This document shows positions 7,191-15,735 of a stretch of 17,309 nt of DNA, piece after piece. Every line of letters starts with the position of its first letter. The first letter of the stretch is position 1. Location: the NCBI GenBank assembly GCA_016721425.1, contig JADKID010000002.1, forward strand, positions 1 through 17,309. The letters are read 5' to 3'. The DNA comes from Bryobacterales bacterium (lineage in GTDB: Bacteria; Acidobacteriota; Terriglobia; Bryobacterales; Bryobacteraceae). Below the pieces are notes generated by a model. That model had not been told where the DNA came from. It made no database searches and saw only the letters and a program-made list of their open reading frames with translations. The translations under genes and the position numbers were made by a program.

Positions 7191-8920
7191 CAACGAAAGC
7201 GCTCCAGAAGGAATTCTGGCAGTCAGCAGCGTTGGTTCGGATTGGGTTGCTTCTGGCTGTCGTCTTCGTCTTCTCGGCCTGCATTTCGCTACCCTTCGTC
7301 AATCTCGACGATCCCGGCTACCTGGGCGAGTCCTCGCCGGTGCGGCTGGGCTTTACCGCCAGCGGGCTGGTCTATGCTGTCACGTCAGTCCGGCACATCT
7401 ATTGGCAGCCGTTGACGTGGCTGAGTTATATGGCGGACACGGAGCTATTCGGATTCAGTCCAATGGCCATCCACCGCACGAACGTGGTCCTGCACGCGTT
7501 GGCAGCGATGGCCGTGGCTGCGCTCCTGGCGCGGCTGGTGGGATCGTGGTGGTGGGGCCTGCTGGGGGCGCTGCTGTGGGCGGCGCATCCGCTGCGGGTG
7601 GAATCCGTGGCATGGGCGGCGGAGCGGAAGGACGTGCTCAGCGGGTTGCTTGGCGTGGCAGCGCTGGTGGCGCATCTGCGGCAGACGGACACGGGCCGCC
7701 GGGGTTGGGCGGCAGTTGCGCTGGCGCTGGGGTGGCTGGCGATGATGGCGAAGCCTTCGGCGGTGGTTCTACCCGTGTTGATTCTGCTGCTTGACCGGTG
7801 GTGGGAGGGAGCTGAGTGGAACTGGCGCCGGACGACGATCCATGTGTCACTGCTGCTATTGGCTGCCTTGGGCGTGGGCGCGCTGACGGTGATGGGGCAG
7901 GACGCCGCAGGCGCGCTGGCGCTGGTGGAGCGGGCGGCGGGCGTCCGCGCGGCCAATGCTGTGGTGAGCATGGCAACGTATCTGGGCCAAACGGTCTGGC
8001 CGATCGGGCTGGCTTGCCACTACCCGTATCCGGCGGAGATGAATCCGTGGGTGGTGGCGGGATCGGCGGCTGTGCTGGTGGCGCTCGCCGGGGTGTGCTG
8101 GCGGGTGCGGGCGGGGCGCCCTTACCTGCCTTACGGGCTGTTGTTCTTTTCGATCGCACTGACGCCGGCGCTGGGCTTGGTGCAGGCGGGGCGGCAGGCG
8201 CATGCCGACCGGTTCACCTATTTGGCGGCGGTGGGGTTGGCATGGGTGGTGGCGGCGGGCGGACGCGAGGCGTCGCGCCGGGGGGAGCGCTGGGGTTACG
8301 GACTGGCACTTGGGCTGGCTGTGTTAGGCGGCGCACTGGCTCGGCGGACGCAGGTGCAGATTGAGACATGGCGCTCGACGGTGGCGCTGTTTCAGAACGC
8401 GGCTGATGCCGGAGGGGGCGACGGGTTTGTGATGGGGAACCTGGGCGGCGCGCTGATGATGGAAGGGCGGAATGCGGAGGCCGTGGCTCCGCTGCGGGCG
8501 GCTGCGCGGCTGGAGCTCCGTCAGGCGGTGCATTGGCGGAATTTGGGATGGGCGCTGGTGCGGACGGGCGATACGGCGGGCGCGTGGGCGGCGAGCGAGC
8601 GGCTGGTGGCGGAGTTTCCCGAAGACGCGGAGGGGCACTTTCTACAAGGGCGGGCGGCGGTGATGCGGCGGGCGTTTCCTGTGGCGGTGGCGGCGCTGGG
8701 ACGGGCGATTCGATTCGGCTGGCCTCCAGGGCAGGCGGCGACGCTGGCGCATGATGCTGGGGTGACGCTGGCACGGGAGGCGATTGGCGGAGGCGCGGGG
8801 TTGTTTGCAGCGGCGGTGGAGTGGGCTCCAGAGAGGCCGGAGTTCCGGCGGTCGCTGGGGCTGGTCGTGGTGGATCTGGATCGGCAGGACGGGCGACGAG
8901 CTCCGGTTGCGCTCAGGTAA
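7187..8920 (+). CDS. Multi-pass GT-C-like glycosyltransferase with C-terminal TPR region
   Basis: The start is GTG 7187, overlapping the VWFA stop as GTGA; the frame is open further upstream (to 7049) but would overlap that gene by 140 bases. The 578-residue protein has a first membrane helix (RIGLLLAVVFVFSACISLPF), then FVNLDDPGY with an acidic pair at 41-42 in the first loop, as in GT-C transferases. The family blocks YWQPLTWLSYMADTELFG and HPLRVESVAWAAERKDVLSG (134-153) follow, and about ten further hydrophobic helices to residue 400. The tail (FVMGNLGGALMMEGRNAEAV, HWRNLGWALVRTGDTAGAW) is TPR-like. This is the bacterial TMTC-like arrangement, possibly transferring sugars from lipid carriers to exported proteins; the activity is inferred. 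G+C is about 70 percent and no frame break is seen. The last codons (ALR, stop) lie in DNA homologous to the 3' flank of the URO-D gene, so the C-terminus may be artificial. Confidence 0.82.
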   Translation: MTTKALQKEFWQSAALVRIGLLLAVVFVFSACISLPFVNLDDPGYLGESSPVRLGFTASGLVYAVTSVRHIYWQPLTWLSYMADTELFGFSPMAIHRTNVVLHALAAMAVAALLARLVGSWWWGLLGALLWAAHPLRVESVAWAAERKDVLSGLLGVAALVAHLRQTDTGRRGWAAVALALGWLAMMAKPSAVVLPVLILLLDRWWEGAEWNWRRTTIHVSLLLLAALGVGALTVMGQDAAGALALVERAAGVRAANAVVSMATYLGQTVWPIGLACHYPYPAEMNPWVVAGSAAVLVALAGVCWRVRAGRPYLPYGLLFFSIALTPALGLVQAGRQAHADRFTYLAAVGLAWVVAAGGREASRRGERWGYGLALGLAVLGGALARRTQVQIETWRSTVALFQNAADAGGGDGFVMGNLGGALMMEGRNAEAVAPLRAAARLELRQAVHWRNLGWALVRTGDTAGAWAASERLVAEFPEDAEGHFLQGRAAVMRRAFPVAVAALGRAIRFGWPPGQAATLAHDAGVTLAREAIGGGAGLFAAAVEWAPERPEFRRSLGLVVVDLDRQDGRRAPVALR

Positions 8921-8975
8921 GCTATTCCCGGATCAATTTGACATTGCCGGGCAGCCTCTCCAGCGGCGGGCACAC
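8908..8975 (-). pseudogene. 3'-end remnant of a second URO-D-family gene
   Basis: On the minus strand the codons read VCPPLERLPGNVKLIRE and stop (TAG 8922-8924), against GCLPLETPPGNVKLIRNYLA in the URO-D gene ending at 2316. Bases 8930-8975 match 2333-2378 at 37 of 46 positions without gaps. A further identical block, TGCGCTCAGG, lies at the same distance beyond the stops (8908-8917 and 2311-2320). Similarity stops abruptly near 8976. Only about 17 C-terminal codons and the 3' flank survive. The remnant lies directly downstream of the intact subtilase and overlaps the last codons of the GT-C/TPR gene. Nothing suggests it is expressed as a protein. Confidence 0.7.
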
Positions 8976-8988
8976 TGCGGGGCGCGCA

Positions 8989-10251
8989 CTACCGCTCCTG
9001 GAGTGCAGCGAAGAGGTTGAGCAGTCCCCTGCCCTGGAAGTGGGGGTCGCGGCGGAGGTCGGTGGCGGAGGCGAGGAGGATCTCCTTGACGGCTTGGGAT
9101 TTGCCGATGAATTCGCAGCGGACGGAGAGGAGGGCGGCGATGGCTCCAGAGACGTGGGGGGCGGCCATGGAGGTGCCGGAATCCTCGACGTAGGCGGTGC
9201 GCCAGTCCTCGCCGGGCGGGGCCTTGACGGGCGAGGCGCAGGAGATGATGCGCTCGCCGGGGGCGACGAGATCGGGCTTGCGGCGGCCGTCGCCGGTGGG
9301 GCCTTTGGAGGAGAAGTAGGAGACGCCGTAGGAGTGGGGGCGATCGCGGTGGGTGGAGCCGACGGTGATGGCGAGCTCGGCGTTGGCGGGGTCGTTGATG
9401 GTGAGGGCGAGGCAGGTGGAGGCGGGGCCGTAGCCGGAGTTGCCGGCGGCGACGACGACGCAGACGCCGCTGTGGACGAGGCGATCGACCTGGACGCAGA
9501 GGGGGGAGGCTCCGCAGGCGAACCATTCGGGATCGAACTCGTAGCCGAGGCTGAGGTTGACGCCGTGGATGAAGAGGCGGCGGCCGAAATCGTTGACCTG
9601 CTGGATGTGGTCGAGGGCGGCGAGGATGTCGGAGACTTCGCCTTCGCCGTCGGGGCCGAGGACTTTGAGGGAGATCAGCTTTGCCTGCGGGGCGATACCG
9701 CGCTGGCCCTCGTCACGGAGGGACTGGCCGGCGAGGATGCCGGCGACGTGGGTGCCGTGGCCGAACTCGTCGGTGAGGGGGGAGCCGGCGCCGGTGAAGT
9801 CGCGGTGGACGAGGCCGGGCGGTAATTCGAGGTTGTGGTGAGTGTCGAAGTGGGAGTGGGGGGCGATGCCGGAATCGGCGACGGCCCAGACGATGCCTTT
9901 GCCGGAGGCGCGGAAGGCGGTGAGGGCGGCATCGGCCTTGATGGTGGAGGTGGAGCGGGCGGTGAGGGCGCGGACGCGGTGGTTGAGCCAGATTTTGTAG
10001 AGCAGGCCCTGGCGGGCGGCGGTTTCGAGGCGGTGGATTTCAGTTTTGGTCAGGCGCGCCTGGAGGAGGCCGCTGGAGGTGGCGCCGACGGGCAGGGCGG
10101 AGGGGACGAGGGCGAGGAGCTCGGCGGCGGCGCCGGCGTGGTGGAGCTCCAGCAGGACGCTGGCCGGAGCGTCGTCCGGGAGCGTTTCGAGAAGTTGTTG
10201 GAGGGCGAGGTCCAGGAGAGTGAAGCGCAGCCGCGAAGCGTCGAAAGTCAT
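8989..10251 (-). CDS. S8 family subtilisin-like serine protease, no signal peptide
   Basis: A complete 420-residue frame with all catalytic elements: Asp126 in VWAVADSGI, His165 in DEFGHGTHVAGILAG, the oxyanion Asn271 in VVVAAGNSGYG and Ser361 in DSGTSMAAPHVSGAIAALLS. The chosen ATG at 10251 follows GGAA about nine bases upstream; the frame extends to 10449 but the extra part lies in the divergent spacer and does not look like protein. No signal peptide or membrane helix is visible in the first 30 residues, so it is probably intracellular or exported by another route. Residues 1-110 are not typical of an inhibitor-like propeptide and could be a separate helper domain. It is transcribed away from the glycoside-hydrolase-like gene. 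A similar gene end survives as a scar at 3323-3395. The substrate is unknown. Confidence 0.88.
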   Translation of the reverse strand: MTFDASRLRFTLLDLALQQLLETLPDDAPASVLLELHHAGAAAELLALVPSALPVGATSSGLLQARLTKTEIHRLETAARQGLLYKIWLNHRVRALTARSTSTIKADAALTAFRASGKGIVWAVADSGIAPHSHFDTHHNLELPPGLVHRDFTGAGSPLTDEFGHGTHVAGILAGQSLRDEGQRGIAPQAKLISLKVLGPDGEGEVSDILAALDHIQQVNDFGRRLFIHGVNLSLGYEFDPEWFACGASPLCVQVDRLVHSGVCVVVAAGNSGYGPASTCLALTINDPANAELAITVGSTHRDRPHSYGVSYFSSKGPTGDGRRKPDLVAPGERIISCASPVKAPPGEDWRTAYVEDSGTSMAAPHVSGAIAALLSVRCEFIGKSQAVKEILLASATDLRRDPHFQGRGLLNLFAALQER

Positions 10252-10282
10252 AGATTGATTCCGGCACCATTGTACGCATGGC

Positions 10283-10351
10283 GCTCCAAATTTCCGGATT
10301 TCCGAAAGGGGCGATGTCGTTGATATGGCGCGGGATAAGTGAATTTGGAGC
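10283..10351. promoter_or_regulatory. Perfect 10-bp inverted repeat in the divergent spacer
   Basis: GCTCCAAATT at 10283-10292 and AATTTGGAGC at 10342-10351 are exact inverted copies 49 bases apart. They lie in the 151-bp spacer between the divergent subtilase (start 10251) and glycoside-hydrolase-like gene (start 10403). TACAAT on the minus strand (10269-10274) is a candidate -10 for the subtilase, but no good -35 was found. The arms could bind a regulator at both promoters. Their role is inferred from position only. Confidence 0.35.
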
Positions 10352-10402
10352 CCTTGTGAACGGGATTTCGCGGAGGGGCGATTTTCCTGGTAGGATGGCG
10401 CT

Positions 10403-11875
10403 GTGCCACTCACTTCCCGCCGTGCGTTTTTGGCTGCGATGACCGTCAAGGGCCCGGTGCGGCGTTATCACGTTTGCCTGGCTCCGGATGCTTTGGAGGC
10501 GGATGCCGAGCTGCTGGAGGTGGTGCGGGACGCTGGGGTGAGCGATGTTTGGGTGGCAGGGTTCTTCTATGGGCACTGGCACTATTCGCCCGAGCGGATC
10601 GGGGTGCAACTGCGGCGGATTGAGAAGCTGGGGCTGCGCGGGCACGTGGTGCAACTGCCATTGGGGCATCCGGGGGATTCGTTGGGCGCGGTGACGGGCC
10701 AGCCTCCGTTGATTCCGCCGGCGCACTGGTCGCGGGTGGTGCGGGCGGACGGGCGGATCGGGTGGGGGACTTCGTTGCATGAGCCGGCTACGGCCGAGAA
10801 CGCGGAGGCGCTGCGGCGGCTGGGGGCGATGGGGGTGCGGGCGGTTTTCCTGGATGACGATTTCCGGCTGGCGAGCGGGCCGGGGTCCATTGGGGATGTT
10901 ACTGCCCGCGGCATATTGAGGATTTCCGGCGAGTGCATGGGTATGGGGCGTCGTGTGGCGAGGAGTTGCGGGCGGCGGTGGCGGAGCGGAGTTTGAATCT
11001 GATGGTGCGGGCGTGGGTGGATTTTCATTCCGACCGGCTGAGCGAGTGCTTTCGTGATGGTGATGTACCTGGGCGCGGAGAAGGCGGGGATCCGGCTGGG
11101 GCACTACCGGAATGTGCCGTTCCGGGTGGGCGAGCTGATGTTCCGGGACAAGGATTTTGAGCCGGTGAAGGGCAAAACGGATGAGCTTTTCAGCGCGCTC
11201 TTTCACCGGCGGTTTGCGCGGCCGGAGCTGGCGTACAGCGAGACGACGGCATTTCCGGCGGATGCCTTGTCGGCGTCCAATATGGCAGCGAAGCTGGCGA
11301 TTTCGACGCTGGCGGACGTGCGGAATACGATGTTCATGAGCGGACTGACTCCGTTTCCGCGGGCGCACTGGAGCGTGCTGGCGCCGGCGATGCGAGCCCA
11401 GGCGGCGCTTCATGGGGAGTTTGCGGGGCTGCGGCCGGCGGGGCCGTTCCGCCACTACTGGGGCGAGGCGAGCCGGTATGTGGGCGATGACCGGCCTTAC
11501 AGCCTGTTCCTGGCGGCGGGAGTGCCCTTCTCCGTGTGCGACACGGCGCCGGAGACGGGATGGGCGTTCCTTTCCGACGCCGACGCGGGGGTGGCGTGGA
11601 GGGCCGGGGCGCAGGCGGTGTCGCGGCGGACCAGGCCGGAGACTCTGCCGGAACTGTTTGGGCTGAAGAGAGAGATCCGGGGCGAATTGGAGGCGGCGGG
11701 GACGCCGTATGTGGTGGAGGATCAGCCGGCGGTGCTGGCTTGGTATCCGGAGGCTCGGGGGGCGCTGGTGTGGAACCTAGCGGAGCAGGCGGCGCGGCTG
11801 ACGGTGCGGATGCGGGGGCGGGACGTGGCGGTGACGGCCGGACCGCTGGAACTGGTGAAGGTGGCGGGGCTGTAA
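10403..11875 (+). CDS. Putative glycoside-hydrolase-like TIM-barrel protein, Tat-type start, two compensating frameshifts
   Basis: Starts at GTG 10403, with AGGA about nine bases upstream. The N-terminus (TSRRAFLAAM) resembles a twin-arginine signal, but the hydrophobic stretch is short and runs straight into the mature part (GPVRRYHVCLAPDALEA). The body has barrel-like strands (DAGVSDVWVAGFFYGHWHYS, LRGHVVQLPLGHPGDS, MGVRAVFLDDDFRL), and after a frame repair GGCYCPRHIEDFRRVHGYG. The LDDDxRL followed by a CxCxxH cluster recalls uncharacterised glycoside-hydrolase-like barrels; I cannot assign a family or catalytic residues. One G is missing near 10892 in a GGGG run and one extra base lies near 11053, so the frame before and after is the same. 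The C-terminal part (VVEDQPAVLAWYPEARGALV) resembles a beta-sandwich. The composite has about 490 residues. The M16 gene starts 37 bases after the TAA. Confidence 0.6.
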
Positions 11876-11912
11876 GTTGCTCTCTATTGCTACCATTGAA
11901 GGCAAGACTGGT

Positions 11913-14636
11913 ATGACTCAATTCAAGGTTCGCTCCCTGCTGCTCGCTTCTCTGCTGACCATGGCGCTCGCGGCGCAAACACTGCCGCCGGGTGTGCAAA
12001 AGGTAACCAGTGTGGAAGGAATTACGGAGTACACGCTGCAAAACGGGCTGCGCGTGCTGTTATTCCCGGATCCGACGAAATCGAATGCGACGGTGAACAT
12101 CACCTATCTGGTGGGGTCGCGGCACGAGGACTATGGCGAGACGGGCATGGCGCACCTGCTGGAGCACCTGATGTTCAAGGGCTCGAAGAACCACACGAAT
12201 GTGAAGAAAGAGCTGCAGGATCACGGGGCGCGGCCGAACGGGACGACGTGGTACGACCGGACGAACTACTTCGAGACGTTCCAGGCGTCGGACGAGAATC
12301 TGGATTGGGCGCTATCTCTGGAAGCGGACCGCATGGTGAATTCCTTCATCGCGAAGGCGGACCTGGACACCGAGATGACGGTGGTGCGGAATGAGTTTGA
12401 ATCGGGTGAGAATTCGCCGCAGCGGATTCTGATGGAGCGGGTGCTCTCGACGGCGTTTTTGTGGCACAACTACGGGAAATCGACGATCGGGGCGAAGAGC
12501 GATCTGGAGAACGTGCCGATCGAGCGGCTGCAGGCGTTCTGGCGTCATTTCTATCAACCGGACAACGCGGTGCTGGTGGTGGCGGGCAAGATTGACCCGG
12601 CCAAGACGCTGGCGCTGGTTCACAAGTACTTTGCGCCCATTCCGAAACCGACGCGGCAACTGCGGCGGACGTATACGCAGGATCCGGTGCAGGACGGAGA
12701 GCGCAACGTCACGCTGAAGCGCGTGGGCGACGTGCAGGCGCTGTGCGTGGCGTGGCATGTGCCGCCGGGCTCGCACGAGGAGTATGCGGCGATCGAGATG
12801 GCGTCGATGATATTGAGCGACGCGCCCTCGGGGCGGCTGTACAAGGCATTGGTGGAGGCGAAGAAGGCGGCCAGCGTGAACGCGATGGCATTCCAATTGA
12901 AGGATCCGGGCATGCTGCTGGCGATGGCGTCGGTGCGGCTGGAGCAGCCGATGGACGAGGCCAAGCGGACTCTGCTGGCCACCATTGATGAGATCAAGAC
13001 CAAGCCCTTCACGCAGGCAGAGCTGGACCGGGTGCGGCTGAACTGGATGAAGAACTTCGACCTGTCCTTGAACAACACGGAGGGCATCGCGCTGGAGTTG
13101 AGCGAGTGGCAGGGCATGGGCGACTGGCGGCTGATGTTCCTGTTCCGGGACCGGATCAAGAGCGTGACGCTGGCGCAGGTGCAGAAGGCGGCGGAGAAGT
13201 ATCTGATTGAATCGAACCGCACGGTGGGCGTGTTCGTGCCGGACAAGGCTCCGGTGCGGGCGGAGGTGCCGGCGGCGCCGGACGTGACGGCCCTGGTGAA
13301 AGACTACAAGGGCTCGGCGTTGGTGAGCGAGGGCGAGGCGTTTGACGCGACGCCGACCAACATCGACAAGCGGACGATCCGGGGCGACCTGGCGGGCGGG
13401 ATCAAGCTCTCGTTCATCAACAAGAAGACGCGCGGCGCGCAGGTGATTGCGACGCTGCAACTGCATTTTGGCGACGAAAACACGCTGAAAGGGCAGGAAT
13501 TTGCGGCTCAGTTTGCTGGGCAGATGCTGATGCGCGGGACGGCGAAGCATACGCGGCAGCAGATCAAGGACGAGTTTGACCGGCTGAAGGCGAGCGTGAT
13601 GGTGGCGGGCTCGGCGACGGGCGCATCGGCGCGGATCACGACGACGAAGGAGAACCTGCGGCCGGCGCTGGCGCTGGTGGCGGAATTGCTGAAGGAATCG
13701 ACTTTCCCGCAGAGCGAGTTCGACCAGTTGAAAGCAGCAACTGGCGGGTTTGGAGAACATGAAGAGCGAGCCGCAGATGAAGGCGATGGAGGCGATGCAG
13801 CGGCACATGAGCCCGTATCCGAAGGGCGACGTGCGGTATGTGCAGACCGTCGATGAGCGGATCCGAGGGCATCAAAACGTGACTCTGGACGAAGTGAAGG
13901 CGTTCCACAAGAAGTTCTACGGCGCGTCCTATGGCGAATTTGTGGTGGTGGGCGAGTTTGAACCGGAGACGACGCAGAAGGAAGTTTCGGATCTCTTCAA
14001 CAGCTGGAAGACGCCGGTGAAGCACGTGCGGATTGCGACGCCGTATTCGAAGGTGGCGCCGGAATCGAAGGTGATTGAAGCGCCGGACAAGGCGAACGCG
14101 ATGTTGCGGCGGCGATGCCGGTGAAGATGAAGGACTCGGACGCGGACTATGCGGCGCTGGTGCTGGGCAACTACATTCTGGGCTCGGGCATGAACTCGCG
14201 GCTGTTTGCGCGGGTGCGGGATAAGGAAGGGCTGAGCTACGGAGTGGGCGCACAGTTCATGGCTCCCTCGCAGGACGACAGCGGGATGTTCATGGTGTTT
14301 GCGATCTGTGCGCCGCAGAACGCGGTGAAGGTAGAGGTTGCGGTGAAGGACGAGCTGACACAGATCCTGGAGAAGGGCTACACCGACGCGGAAGTGGCGG
14401 CGGCGAAGAAGAGCTGGATGCAATCGCGGCAGGTGAGCCGGGCCAACGACACGGAGCTGGTGGGGCGGATGGCCGGGCAGCGCTACATCGGGCGCACGAT
14501 GGCGTTTGATCAGCAGTTGGAAGACAAGGTGGCGGCACTGACGCCGGCGCAGATCCTGGCGGCGATGAAGAAGCACCTGGATGTGAGCCAGCTCTCGATC
14601 TACAAGGCCGGCGACTTCGCCAAGGCGGCGAAATAG
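11913..14636 (+). CDS. Secreted M16 (pitrilysin/insulinase-type) zinc metalloprotease, two compensating frameshifts
   Basis: ATG 11913 opens a signal peptide (VRSLLLASLLTMALAAQ); a TTG at 11877 would add twelve unconvincing residues. The first M16 domain has the inverted zinc motif HLLEH (residues 81-85) and the third ligand in TVVRNEFE (Glu161), plus GARPNGTTWYDRTNYFETF. The second half (FINKKTRGAQVIATLQLHFG, DKEGLSYGVGAQFM) is the usual inactive partner domain, giving about 907 residues as in two-domain family members. One extra G at 13734 and one missing base near 14107 shift 373 bases into another frame; with both corrected, SEFDQLK joins QQLAGLENMK and ANAML joins AAAMPVKMKD. The nearly exact compensation argues for errors. 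It probably degrades peptides in the periplasm. The TAG stop shares its G with the GTG start of the next gene. Confidence 0.88.
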
Positions 14637-15149
14637 TGCTGACAGATCTGATCCAGATCAAACGGCTGGGTGAGCAGAAGCGCGGCGAGAACGAGCGTTT
14701 TCGCAAGCATTTGAAGACGCACAATTTCGTCGAGCGGAAGCTGCGGCATATTGCGGAAGAGGTAGAGGGCCAGATCAACTGCCTGGACTGCGGCAACTGC
14801 TGCCGGGTGGCGACGGCGAAGCTGGCCCAGCGCGATGTGGAGAAGCTGGCGAAGTATCTGGGGCTGCCGCTGCCGAAGTTCTGCGGGAGTACACGGAGCT
14901 GAGCGAGGAAGAGGGCCGGATCCTGAAGCGGGATGAGGAGAAGGGCTGCGTCTTTCTTTCGGGGAACGAGTGTACGGTGTGGCGATGCGCGGCCGGGGAG
15001 TTGCCAGGACTTTCCGCACGTGGTGCGGGGCAGGATCATTGCAATCGAGGGTGTGGGCGTTCATCGACCGGGCGTGCTACTGCCCGATTGTGTACAACAC
15101 GATGGAGGCCTGGAAGGTGAACGAGAAGTTCTCGCCGATTCCCAAGTGA
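14636..15149 (+). CDS. YkgJ-family CxxCxxCC cysteine-cluster protein, frameshifted
   Basis: GTG 14636 overlaps the M16 stop (TAGTG), suggesting coupled translation. The protein of about 170 residues has the cluster CLDCGNCCRVATAKL, then EKGCVFLSGNECTV, ARPGSCQDFPHVV and a final CYCPIVYNTMEAWK. These are the conserved cysteines of the YkgJ/UPF0153 family, thought to bind zinc or an Fe-S cluster; the function is unproven. Three frame breaks are needed: a missing C near 14881 (AAGTTCTGCGG), an extra base near 14975, and an extra G in the GGGG run near 15035. Each repair restores family-like sequence up to a natural TGA at 15147-15149. No signal peptide is present, so it is cytoplasmic. Confidence 0.75.
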
Positions 15150-15154
15150 TGGAT

Positions 15155-15700
15155 TTAGCAGCCGTCTGAGGCGAACCAGAGGTTGGGTTCGCCGTCGGGC
15201 GCGTAGGCGGGGATCCAGCCCTTGGCGGGGCGGAGTTTCGGGGGCAGGGCGCCGCAGTGATCGGCCACGGGTGTTTCGATCTGGAACCAGAGGCCCCCTG
15301 GTGTCTGCGATTGGCCAGGATCTTCACTGCGACGCTTTTTCCGCTGCGACAGCCCTTTGGAGAGGGGTCGAGGTGGACGGGTTGTGACCGAGGGTCCCGT
15401 AGATTCTTCCATCCCAGCGTGAGGTGAAAACGGGCACGTTGCGGGTGAGCAGATCGAGATAAGGTGGAAGACCATCTGCGGAGTTTTGTGGAGCCACGCC
15501 TTCTGTTTGGCGCCAATGGACACGTAGTACCAACCGCCGCGAATGGTGTAGACGGCGGCGCCCAGTTGGGTGTTCTGGATGGTCCGCAGGGCGTCCGCCG
15601 GGATGGAACGGGCGACGATAGGGGCAGCCGGACTGGGTTCACTGAGAAGGACCACATCAGGCAGCGTGGCCAAGAGGCCGAGGAGTACAAGCGCGAGCAC
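15155..15700 (-). CDS. Exported SH3-like domain protein, frameshifted
   Basis: The likely GTG start near 15700 gives an N-terminal hydrophobic helix (VLALVLLGLLATLPDVVLL), a signal anchor or signal peptide. Two SH3-like segments follow: AAVYTIRGGWYYVSIGAK with RNVPVFTSRWDGRIYGTLG, and VAVKILANRRHQ with WFQIETPVADHCGALPP, then GWIPAYAPDGEPNLWF and an end at ASDGC. The stop TAA lies at 15155-15157, six bases from the converging YkgJ stop. At least three frame changes are needed between about 15480 and 15290. Bacterial SH3-like domains of this sort often bind cell-wall or periplasmic partners; nothing here names the partner. It is divergent from the DinB gene, with starts under 40 bases apart. 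Confidence 0.5.
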   Translation of the reverse strand: MLALVLLGLLATLPDVVLLSEPSPAAPIVARSIPADALRTIQNTQLGAAVYTIRGGWYYVSIGAKQKAWLHKTPQMVFHLISICSPATCPFSPHAGMEESTGPSVTTRPPRPLSKGLSQRKKRRSEDPGQSQTPGGLWFQIETPVADHCGALPPKLRPAKGWIPAYAPDGEPNLWFASDGC

Positions 15701-15735
15701 GATTGCATCATACTGAGTGGGATATGCAGAGTGCA

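Noticed and set aside
8821..9825. 334-codon plus-strand frame, Gly/Asp-rich
   Set aside because: Antisense shadow of the intact subtilase, with low-complexity sequence.
10040..11455. 471-codon minus-strand frame opposite the barrel protein gene
   Set aside because: Proline/arginine-rich shadow; the plus strand shows the protein-like sequence.
12312..13808. Long minus-strand frame (498 codons) opposite the M16 gene
   Set aside because: Shadow of the high-GC M16 coding strand: arginine/histidine-rich, no domain, while the plus strand has zinc-site motifs.
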